A stretch of 64,000 bases of DNA. Source: Paenibacillus elgii NBRC 100335 (lineage in GTDB: Bacteria; Bacillota; Bacilli; Paenibacillales; NBRC-103111). Both the position numbers and the translations under genes were made by a program. The stretch is from contig NZ_BIMB01000030.1 in NCBI RefSeq assembly GCF_004000865.1, positions 1 through 64,000 on the forward strand. The letters run 5' to 3'. Position 1 is the first letter of the stretch, and every line of letters starts with the position of its first letter. The notes below the pieces were generated by a model, which was not told the DNA's origin, searched no databases, and saw only the letters and a program-made list of their open reading frames with translations. Of this stretch, positions 16,084 through 23,234 are shown one piece after another.

Positions 16084-17170
16084 CATGGTGCGCACCTTCC
16101 GGTCCAAAATGATTCTGCTGCTCGGTTTAAGCATGCTGTTCGCGGGCACCATTACGTATTTGTTCTATAAAATCCTTCAGTTTTATTACCGAACGTTCGT
16201 GAAGTTTGAAGATCCGCTGGCTTATGTTCGCATGTTCATCAACATTGTCGGAGATATTAACTTCTTTCTGCTGTTTTTCATCCCGCTCGCGACGTTGTTT
16301 TTCTTTATCCTCACCAAGCCCTACGCCACTTATTTCAATAAAATTTCCAAGGGGATTCATCATCTGGCCAACGGCGATTTTAAGCAGCGCGTATACATTT
16401 CCTCCCGCGACGAGTTCGAGGACATTGCGACGGACATCAATCTGGCGAGTGAAAAGCTGCAGCAGGCCGTCGAAAGAGGAGACTTTGCGGAGAACAGCAA
16501 GGATCAGCTGGTCCTGAATTTGGCGCATGATTTGCGTACGCCGCTGACTTCGGTGATCGGCTATTTGGATTTTATTTTGAAGGACGAGCAGTTGACCAAG
16601 GAGCAGGTCAGACAGTATGCGGATATTGCTTTTCAAAAGTCGCAGCGTCTGGAGAAGCTGGTCGACGAACTGTTCGAAATTACGAGAATGAACTACGGCA
16701 TGGTTGCGTTCGAAAAACAAACCATCGATCTCAGCGAGCTGCTGGTCCAGTTGAACGAGGAGCTGTATCCCGCCTTCGAGAAGCATCAATTGACGGCCCG
16801 GCTGCAGGTAGCTCCCGGTTTGTCGGTATTGGGCGACGGCGACCTGCTGGCGCGCGTGTTCGAGAATTTGCTGACCAATGCCATCCGTTACGGAAAAGAC
16901 GGCCGGTTCGTGGATATGAACGCTTATTCCGAAGCGGAAGCGGTCGTGGTGCAAGTGATCAATTACGGCGTCCCGATTCAGCCCGATGAGCTGCCGCACA
17001 TCTTCGATATGTTCTATACCGGCGACAAGGCGCGCACGTATCAAGAGGGAAGCACGGGCCTCGGCCTGTATATCACGAAGAACATTGTCATGCAGCATGA
17101 CGGAACGGTGACCGCCCATAGCAGCACGAACCGTACCATCTTTGAAGTGCGTCTGCCGCTAACAAATTAA
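16076..17170 (+). CDS. VanS-like sensor histidine kinase
   Basis: 364 residues from ATG 16076; ATG 16085 is an alternative. Two membrane helices (about 12-32 and 60-80) enclose a short extracellular loop of only ~30 residues, as in VanS-type kinases. A HAMP region follows to about 130, then LVLNLAHDLRTPLTSVIGYL with phosphoacceptor His151, and the ATPase boxes LLTNAIRYGKDGR, DMFYTGDKAR and STGLGLYITKNI. The small loop suggests sensing of cell-wall damage or drug within or near the membrane. It is coupled to the VanR-like gene. Confidence 0.88.
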   Translation: MASMVRTFRSKMILLLGLSMLFAGTITYLFYKILQFYYRTFVKFEDPLAYVRMFINIVGDINFFLLFFIPLATLFFFILTKPYATYFNKISKGIHHLANGDFKQRVYISSRDEFEDIATDINLASEKLQQAVERGDFAENSKDQLVLNLAHDLRTPLTSVIGYLDFILKDEQLTKEQVRQYADIAFQKSQRLEKLVDELFEITRMNYGMVAFEKQTIDLSELLVQLNEELYPAFEKHQLTARLQVAPGLSVLGDGDLLARVFENLLTNAIRYGKDGRFVDMNAYSEAEAVVVQVINYGVPIQPDELPHIFDMFYTGDKARTYQEGSTGLGLYITKNIVMQHDGTVTAHSSTNRTIFEVRLPLTN

Positions 17171-17184
17171 GAAAAACTTTAAGA

Positions 17185-17261
17185 TTACCCTACTTCTTTT
17201 TAAACAGTATTTCCTATCCTAGAAGTGAAGGATAGGACAGAGCTGGGGATGAAGAAGTAGG
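17185..17261 (+). promoter_or_regulatory. Leader box 2 with nested hairpins, upstream of ABC operon
   Basis: TTACCCTACTTCTTTTTAAA (17185) through TATCCT (17220) repeats the vanY leader, and ATGAAGAAG at 17249 repeats the vanY start codon region but meets a TAG at codon 4. CCTACTTC (17189-17196) is complementary to GAAGTAGG (17254-17261), which is followed by seven T residues. Between them CCTATCC pairs with GGATAGG. It could act as a regulated promoter, as a terminator of the vanRS-like transcript, or as both. Confidence 0.5.
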
Positions 17262-17299
17262 TTTTTTTGTTATCACGCACAGAAAGCGGGAGTGATCCG

Positions 17300-17368
17300 A
17301 TGAACAACAGGAAAGCTGCCATGCGGCTTGACCATGACGGCTGGTCGGTGGTTGCCAGTTCATGCTGA
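17300..17368 (+). CDS. 22-residue leader ORF coupled to ABC permease
   Basis: ATG 17300 follows GGGAG at 8 bp and encodes MNNRKAAMRLDHDGWSVVAS plus two residues, ending at TGA 17368. Its stop overlaps the permease start in the sequence ATGCTGA. The permease itself has no good ribosome binding site, so its translation probably depends on ribosomes finishing this small ORF. No family resemblance is visible. Confidence 0.4.
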   Translation: MNNRKAAMRLDHDGWSVVASSC

Positions 17369-18243
17369 CGCAAGGAATGAAACGCTGGACCCGGAGCGAT
17401 GCGGCGGCGGCCCTGCTGTTTCTCGCGCCCAGCGTCGCAGGCTTCGCGCTGTTCTACCTTATTCCATTTGCTGCGGGGGTGTACGACTCCTTCCTGGATC
17501 GCCCGGTCGGGGGCCGGTTCGTTGGGCTGGAAAATTACGGTGAGCTGGTTGCGGGCGGTTCGTTTCGGAAAGCGGCGTCCAATACGTTCTATTTTACCGC
17601 GGTCAGCGTGCCGCTCATCATAGGGCTGTCTTTAGGGCTGGCGCTGCTGCTGAACCGGAAGATGTACATACGCAATATGCTGAGAACGGCTTACGTGCTG
17701 CCGCTTGTCGTCCCCGTAGCCTCGGTTGTTCTCATCTGGCAGATGCTGTTCGACTGGAACGGTTCGCTGAACGCGTGGCTCGGTTATTTCGGACTCGAAC
17801 GTGTGGACTGGATGAAGACGGAGGCGGCCCGGCATGTGGTCATGGTCATTTATTTATGGAAAAACGTCGGCTACAACATGATTTTATTTCTGGCCGGGCT
17901 TCAGCAGATTCCAAGCGATTACTACGAAACCGCCCGGCTGGAAGGCGCCGGACGACTCCGGCAGTTCGTCGGCATTACGCTCGTTTATTTAACGCCGACG
18001 ATGTTTTTCGTCGTCATCATGTCCATCACCGGCTCGTTTAAAATATTCCGGGAGACGTACTTGATCGCGGGTGATTATCCGCACGACAGCATCTATACGT
18101 TGCAGCACTATATGAACAATATGTTCATGACGCTCGAGATGCAGAAATTGACTGCGGCGGCAACGTTGATGGCGGGCTGCCTTCTGCTTGTCGTTTTCGC
18201 GTTGTTTGCGCTGGAGCGCCGTTTCCGGCAGTTCATGGAATAG
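17362..18243 (+). CDS. Carbohydrate-type ABC transporter permease (MalF/UgpA-like)
   Basis: 293 residues, about six membrane helices. The opening AALLFLAPSVAGFALFYLIP and the EAA loop DYYETARLEGAGRLRQFVGI are characteristic of CUT1 sugar permeases. It would pair with the second permease 7 bp downstream. No ATPase gene exists in this operon, so it must borrow a shared ATPase such as an MsmX-type protein encoded elsewhere. Translation appears coupled to a 22-residue leader ORF. Substrate is unknown; the VanYRS-like neighbourhood suggests a link to cell-wall stress. Confidence 0.88.
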   Translation: MLTQGMKRWTRSDAAAALLFLAPSVAGFALFYLIPFAAGVYDSFLDRPVGGRFVGLENYGELVAGGSFRKAASNTFYFTAVSVPLIIGLSLGLALLLNRKMYIRNMLRTAYVLPLVVPVASVVLIWQMLFDWNGSLNAWLGYFGLERVDWMKTEAARHVVMVIYLWKNVGYNMILFLAGLQQIPSDYYETARLEGAGRLRQFVGITLVYLTPTMFFVVIMSITGSFKIFRETYLIAGDYPHDSIYTLQHYMNNMFMTLEMQKLTAAATLMAGCLLLVVFALFALERRFRQFME

Positions 18244-18249
18244 CGGGAG

Positions 18250-19137
18250 GTGATTCGGCTGCGAAGTTCAAGAGCCTGGCAAAAAGGAGCGTTAACGGCC
18301 GTCATGGCCGTGATCGCGGCGGCACTGCTAATGCCCATCGTGATTACTTTCACAAATTCGTTGATGACCGAATGGGAAATCGGCAGCAATTACGGACTGA
18401 TCGGGAAAATGACCGACGCTGCCGCAGGGAACGCGAACCGGTTTGTGAATTTAAAGCTGCTGCCGAATCTGGCGTCGCTGGAGCAGTATGCGAGCGTGCT
18501 GGTCCTCGATTCAAGCTTTCTGAGGATGTTCTGGAATTCGGTCTTCCTGGTAGTGCCGATCATTGCGGGACAGACCGTCGTCGGTGCGCTGGCGGCCTAT
18601 GCCTTCGCTAAGCTGCGTTTTCGGGGCCGGGATGCGCTGTTTCTCGTTTATGTCATGACGATGCTTATGCCGTTCCAAGTGACACTGGTGCCCAACTATA
18701 TGATGGCCGATAAGCTGGGGCTGCTGAACAGTCCGTCTGCGATCATATGGCCCGGCGTGTTCGCGGCATTCGGCGTATTCATGCTCAGGCAGTTCGCGCT
18801 GCATATTCCGTTTTCCTATATCGAGGCGGCCAAGATGGACGGGGCCGGGCATGTGCGGATTTTCAGCGAGATCATTGTCCCGATGCTCAAGCCGGGGCTG
18901 GGGGCGCTCGTTGTTCTGCTGTTCGCGGATTATTGGAACATGGTGGAGCAGCCGCTTGTTTTTCTGGACGATTCGCTCAAGCAGCCGCTGTCGGTTTATT
19001 TATCGAAAGTGCAGGAAGGCGAACGGGGGATTGCTTTCGCCGCGTCCATGCTTTATATGACGCCGATGGTGCTGCTGTTTTTGTATGCAGAAACTTACTT
19101 CATCGAAGGCATCGAGCTGTCCGGCATCAAGGGGTAG
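18250..19137 (+). CDS. Carbohydrate-type ABC transporter permease (MalG/UgpE-like)
   Basis: 295 residues as given. GTG 18250 overlaps the GGGAGG ribosome site, so the in-frame CTG at 18259 may be the true start. Six helices, with ALAAYAFAKLRFRGRD, MLMPFQVTLVPNYM and the EAA loop YIEAAKMDGAGHVRIFSEII typical of the MalG side of CUT1 transporters. The extracellular loop after the first helix (residues ~45-85) is longer than usual. It forms the heterodimeric channel with the upstream permease. Confidence 0.87.
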   Translation: MIRLRSSRAWQKGALTAVMAVIAAALLMPIVITFTNSLMTEWEIGSNYGLIGKMTDAAAGNANRFVNLKLLPNLASLEQYASVLVLDSSFLRMFWNSVFLVVPIIAGQTVVGALAAYAFAKLRFRGRDALFLVYVMTMLMPFQVTLVPNYMMADKLGLLNSPSAIIWPGVFAAFGVFMLRQFALHIPFSYIEAAKMDGAGHVRIFSEIIVPMLKPGLGALVVLLFADYWNMVEQPLVFLDDSLKQPLSVYLSKVQEGERGIAFAASMLYMTPMVLLFLYAETYFIEGIELSGIKG

Positions 19138-19168
19138 CTTGTACGGTTAGGAGGCGGGGGACGCGGAA

Positions 19169-20332
19169 ATGGGACCGAACGAAGAGCCCGTAGAACGTAG
19201 TCGCAAAAGAAAGCTTCGCGCGGTGTTCGGCAGCTTTATCGCGCTGCTCGTGCTGTTCACCTTATTCGGCAATACGCTGCAGTCGTTGACCTTGCCAAAG
19301 GTCAGAACGGAGAAGCCGACGCGCGCGGGCTTGGTCTATACGCTTGAAGGAAGCGGGAACCTGAAGCCGATCGCGGAGGCCAAGCTAACGAATCCCGGCG
19401 GCTGGAAGGTCAAAGCGGTTCACGTGAAGGAAGGGGACCGGGTGGCGAAGGGACAGGCGCTTGTCACCTATGACAGCTCGTCCGCTGAGCGGGAACTGCA
19501 GGATGAAAAGGCGCAACTGGAAAAGCAACAAATCGAGCTGCAAAATACCCAGGACCGCTTCATCGTATCGGCACAGGAAGCGGACGAGATGAAGAAGCGG
19601 AGCGTTAGCCGCGATCTGGAGAAGCAAAAAATCGATCTGGGCATCCAGGAACGCAAAATCAAGCAATTGGAGGACCGTCTGGCCAGCCAAAAAGAAATTT
19701 CCGCCCCGTTCGACGGGATGATTACGAAATTGAATGCCGTCGTGGGCTTGGCTTCCGCGGGAGAGCCAGATGTTGTGATCACGAACGAAAGCCGGGGCTA
19801 CCGGTTCGAATTTATCGCCGATGCGCCGCTGTTGACCAATCTGGGAATTTCCCTGGAGGACAAGGTGCAGGTCGAAGTTCAGGCCATAGGGGGTCAGCAG
19901 CCGACTATGCTGGAAGGTGCCATTCTGGAGTTGGCGGATGCCGAGCCGCGCATGGCGAGCTCGTCCGATAAAAAGGCCAATCAGACAGCTACGATCGCCC
20001 GGAAAGTGGTGCGCGTGAAGGTGGCGGCCTCCGAACTGAAAGGAGGTGAGCAGGCATGGGTCAAACTCACGAAGCGCTCGCAGCAAGAGGGGCTGTTGAT
20101 TTCGAACGAGGCCATACATGAGGATCGCGCAGGCAAGTTCATCTATAAAGTGGAAGAACGGAAAGGCGCTTTGGGTGATGTGTTTATTGTGCGCAAGGTC
20201 CAAATTCGTGCCACGGAAACGAATGACAAAGTAACGAAGGTTCCGGAGGATGGCAGCGTGTACGAGGGCGATCTGATCATTCTGGAAAGCAGCGAGCCCT
20301 TGCAGGATGGCAATCGGGTGCGTTTGCAGTAG
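19169..20332 (+). CDS. HlyD/MacA-like membrane-fusion adaptor protein
   Basis: 387 residues. One N-terminal membrane anchor (about 22-42), then a biotinyl-lipoyl-like half motif (VKAVHVKEGDRVAKGQALVTYD), a ~90-residue coiled coil (ERELQDEKAQLEKQQIELQN and onwards), the returning lipoyl half (ISAPFDGMITKLNAVVG) and beta-barrel segments. Such adaptors normally partner MacB-type or other exporters. Sitting between sugar-type permeases and a solute-binding protein is unusual. In a Gram-positive it would project from the membrane into the wall. An AGGAGG site lies upstream. Confidence 0.85.
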   Translation: MGPNEEPVERSRKRKLRAVFGSFIALLVLFTLFGNTLQSLTLPKVRTEKPTRAGLVYTLEGSGNLKPIAEAKLTNPGGWKVKAVHVKEGDRVAKGQALVTYDSSSAERELQDEKAQLEKQQIELQNTQDRFIVSAQEADEMKKRSVSRDLEKQKIDLGIQERKIKQLEDRLASQKEISAPFDGMITKLNAVVGLASAGEPDVVITNESRGYRFEFIADAPLLTNLGISLEDKVQVEVQAIGGQQPTMLEGAILELADAEPRMASSSDKKANQTATIARKVVRVKVAASELKGGEQAWVKLTKRSQQEGLLISNEAIHEDRAGKFIYKVEERKGALGDVFIVRKVQIRATETNDKVTKVPEDGSVYEGDLIILESSEPLQDGNRVRLQ

Positions 20333-20376
20333 CCGCGCACGAATATAAATCATTGGATGGAAAAGAGGAATCTACG

Positions 20377-21708
20377 ATGAAAAAACGATTGGGGATTGGA
20401 TTCGCCTGCGCGATTCTTGCCACGACAACCGCATGCGGAAACGGCAATGAGACGACGGCAAGCAAGGAGCAGCCGAACTCGAAAGAGGGAAAGAAGGTTG
20501 TGACCTTATCTCTAAAAGAGCCGAGTCCGTACTACGAGGCGGCTGCGAAGAAATTCAAGGAGAAGTATCCCGACATCGACGTGCAAATCCAGAGCTTCAA
20601 GCAACCGGGCGATGAGCGTGTCGATAACGAGAAATATATAAAAACGACGAACACGGCGCTGCTATCGGGAAAAGGCGCGGATATTATCGACACGAGCGGC
20701 TTGCCCACCGACAAATATGTGAATCAAAAGCTTTTCCTGAACATGAGCGATATGCTGGACCAGGACAAAACGGTGAATAAAAGCAACTTGCAGATGAACG
20801 TTTTGGACGCGATGAAATTGAACGGCGGCCTGTATACGATGCCTGCCAGTTTCTTCTTGATTGCACTCGTAGGGGACGGGGACATTCTGGAGAAGGCCAA
20901 CATAAAGGTCGACGACAAAAGCTGGAATTGGAAGCAATTCGAGGAGATAGGCCGAAAGCTGGTGCAGCAGACAGCGAGCGGCAAGGACCGCCGCAATTTC
21001 TTGGAGAGTAATCCGCCGCATTACATCCTGCAGGAAAGGGTGACGGACAGCTACGGACAATTGATCGACCGCGCGACCCGGAAAGCCAAATTCGACTCCC
21101 CCGCGTTCACGGACATGCTGCGGCAAGTTAAAAAGCTGTATGACGACAAAATCATGATAGCCCAAGCGACGGATAAAGAAAATCCGCTGTTCTACACCCA
21201 GCGGATCTTCTCGCCGGCCGATTTTATCAAGGGCCCCTATGCAAAATTCTCCAATCCGAAGCTGCTGCAAAAGCCGCACCCGGAAGGAAAAACCGGCGGA
21301 ATCCGGATCGTTACCACCTCGGAGCTTGCGATACAAGCCAAATCCGAGGTCAAAGAGGAGGCGTGGAAGTTTATGGCCTTCTTGCTATCCGAAGAAGTGC
21401 AGTCGTCTCCCTACCAGGACAGATTTTCCCTCCTGAAATCGGTGAACGAGAAGAAGCTGGACGAGCTTCAGAAGCAAACGAAAGGCGGAGCGTATAAGCT
21501 TGAGGATGGAAAAACGGCGAAGGTGTCGGAGGAGGACTTTGCCCGATTCAAGCAGTTCCTTCATACGGCCGATCGTTATGCTGACGAGGATGTTAAAGTG
21601 TTTAACATCATCTATGACGAGGCCGTAGCGTTCTTCAGCGGCCAGAAGTCCGCGGAGGAAGTCGCGAAGCTGATCCAGAACCGGACGACAACTTACTTGA
21701 ACGAATAA
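20377..21708 (+). CDS. Extracellular solute-binding lipoprotein (ABC, sugar type)
   Basis: 443 residues from ATG 20377. A signal peptide ends TTTACG with lipid-modified Cys20. A sugar-binding-protein-like fold follows: VTLSLKEPSPYYEAAAKKFK, the phrase KYPDIDVQIQSF, GADIIDTSGLPTDKY and a late LAIQAKSEVKEEAWKFMAFL. It would capture a ligand outside the cell and deliver it to the two upstream permeases. Ligand-contact residues do not reveal the substrate. Lys-rich composition is typical of surface lipoproteins. Confidence 0.87.
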   Translation: MKKRLGIGFACAILATTTACGNGNETTASKEQPNSKEGKKVVTLSLKEPSPYYEAAAKKFKEKYPDIDVQIQSFKQPGDERVDNEKYIKTTNTALLSGKGADIIDTSGLPTDKYVNQKLFLNMSDMLDQDKTVNKSNLQMNVLDAMKLNGGLYTMPASFFLIALVGDGDILEKANIKVDDKSWNWKQFEEIGRKLVQQTASGKDRRNFLESNPPHYILQERVTDSYGQLIDRATRKAKFDSPAFTDMLRQVKKLYDDKIMIAQATDKENPLFYTQRIFSPADFIKGPYAKFSNPKLLQKPHPEGKTGGIRIVTTSELAIQAKSEVKEEAWKFMAFLLSEEVQSSPYQDRFSLLKSVNEKKLDELQKQTKGGAYKLEDGKTAKVSEEDFARFKQFLHTADRYADEDVKVFNIIYDEAVAFFSGQKSAEEVAKLIQNRTTTYLNE

Positions 21709-21833
21709 GGAAACATCACGGCGGGAAGAGCCGACGTATGCCGCAACCGTAACGATGGCAGTCGCAGCAGCGGCAAAAAGCCGCTCCGCGTAATATAATG
21801 GATCAAGATGCGGAAAAGGAAGGACGGTATCTT

Positions 21834-22511
21834 TTGAGAAAATATATTATAGCTTCGATCGTCTGCGTATTCGTAGTGATTACCGTTGCGGCTTACGGGG
21901 CAAGCTCCTCTCTGGACTTTCTAACGTCCGAGAAATTCGTCATCAACGGGGCAGGCAAAAGGTTGTCCGTGATCAACTATAACGGACACGTCTATGTCCC
22001 GCTGCGCTTCGTGGCGGAACAGATGGCCGCGGACATTGATTACCGAGAGGACGAGCGGACAACGTATATTCAGCAACAAAGCGTCAAATTTGACGGACGG
22101 AACTTCGCGCCCGTTCCCTCCGTTGCCTATGAGAAGAAAACCGAGAGCGGAATCGTCTGGATGCAGGAGATTCCGCTGCTTGATGGCAACGCATGTTGGA
22201 CGGATTGCTTCAATCCCTACACAGGGCCCGGCCTGGCATCAGAAATGATCAAGCAAGCCGAATACCCTCCGGTGGCCGTGAAGCCGGAATCGGATATTGT
22301 CATTACATACCCGAAGGGCATGAAGCCCTTGCACCTGGAGGTTACTATGGCGTCCGAATCGGATGCCGGCAAAAAAGAAGATAAGGCGGTGCCCTTGGAC
22401 GGTGATCGGCTGCACTTACCCAAACAACCCGAACGCTACACGATCTCGATCTATGCCTACTGGAATAAAAACCAACAAACAAGATCTATTTTTGCAGTCG
22501 ATGTGAAATAG
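21834..22511 (+). CDS. Secreted stalk-domain protein (copper amine oxidase N-terminal-like)
   Basis: 225 residues from TTG 21834, about 9 bp after AAGGAAGGA; ATG 21798 would add 12 residues ahead of the signal sequence. A signal/anchor helix (IIASIVCVFVVITVAAYGAS) is followed by the stalk domain FVINGAGKRLSVINYNGHVY and VPLRFVAEQMAADIDY, common in secreted proteins of this bacterial group. The C-terminal ~110 residues match nothing I recognise and contain two Cys. A TATAAT lies at 21792, so it may have its own promoter, but it follows the transporter genes in the same direction. Confidence 0.8.
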   Translation: MRKYIIASIVCVFVVITVAAYGASSSLDFLTSEKFVINGAGKRLSVINYNGHVYVPLRFVAEQMAADIDYREDERTTYIQQQSVKFDGRNFAPVPSVAYEKKTESGIVWMQEIPLLDGNACWTDCFNPYTGPGLASEMIKQAEYPPVAVKPESDIVITYPKGMKPLHLEVTMASESDAGKKEDKAVPLDGDRLHLPKQPERYTISIYAYWNKNQQTRSIFAVDVK

Positions 22512-22513
22512 GG

Positions 22514-23113
22514 TTAATAAACCTCGTAGCACTGTCCGGTCTGTTTGCCTTCGATGCTCTTCTGATACGCGGCGGCCGCTTTGCTGGCGGGAACGGGCAC
22601 GAATCCGGCAAAATAACCGGCATAATCGTTCCAAGATTCTTCCAGCACGTTTGGACTGACGGTGTTAATCCGGATGCCCCGCGGCATCTCGATCGCAGCC
22701 GACTTGACGAACGCCCGGATGGCGCCGTTGGCCATCGCGGAAGAGGTTCCTTGCGCGATAGGATCGTCCATCAGAATGCCTGACACCAGCGTAAAGCTGC
22801 CGCCGTCATGGACATAATCCAATCCGAGCAGAACGATATTGACCTGGCCTTTGAGCTTGCCGTCGATGGCAACCTGATTATCCTCCGGGGTCATATCGGT
22901 CAGTGGAAGAAACTTGGCGCTTCCCGCCGTGACAACGACCGCATCGACTTCTCCTACCGCTTCGTACATCGCTGCGATGCTCTCCGTTGATGTCATATCT
23001 ACGGTCACATCGCCACCGCGCCGTGCCGCTTTTATAATCTCGTGGTTATCCTTCAATCGGTCGACGACAGCTCTGCCAAGCGTTCCCGTAGCGCCAACAA
23101 CTAATATTCTCAT
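22514..23113 (-). CDS. Atypical short-chain dehydrogenase
   Basis: 199 residues. N-terminal Rossmann motif GATGTLGRAVVDRL, then VDAVVVTAGSAKF and SGILMDDPIAQGTSSAMANG, closing with RINTVSPNVLEESW. The position of the usual catalytic YxxxK has no tyrosine (SSAMANGAI), as in a known subgroup of about 200-residue proteins named short-chain dehydrogenases, so classical dehydrogenase chemistry is doubtful. It converges on the stalk-domain gene with only 2 bp between stops. Confidence 0.8.
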   Translation of the reverse strand: MRILVVGATGTLGRAVVDRLKDNHEIIKAARRGGDVTVDMTSTESIAAMYEAVGEVDAVVVTAGSAKFLPLTDMTPEDNQVAIDGKLKGQVNIVLLGLDYVHDGGSFTLVSGILMDDPIAQGTSSAMANGAIRAFVKSAAIEMPRGIRINTVSPNVLEESWNDYAGYFAGFVPVPASKAAAAYQKSIEGKQTGQCYEVY

Positions 23114-23192
23114 CGGTTAACCGCCTTTCCAGTCATATTAATGCAAATTTTACCATGCATTTGTGTCCGGTTCAATTGCGCCTCCGGATGAG

Positions 23193-23234
23193 CGAAAAAG
23201 CAGCCGTCCCCCGATGCCGGGAAACGGCTGCTTT
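23193..23234 (-). terminator. Terminator after the cadherin-like protein gene
   Basis: AAAGCAGCCGT (23197-23207) pairs with ACGGCTGCTTT (23224-23234). The A-run on the left supplies the U-tract for the leftward gene. Confidence 0.75.

Noticed and set aside
16127-17119. Long open frame opposite the vanS-like gene (330 codons)
   Set aside because: It is the antisense shadow of a clear histidine kinase, with no ribosome site and low-complexity His/Gln/Leu-rich sequence.
14448-17170. Complete vancomycin-resistance cluster
   Set aside because: No vanH, D-Ala-D-Lac/Ser ligase or vanX in the window; VanY with VanRS-like regulators alone does not make the classic phenotype.
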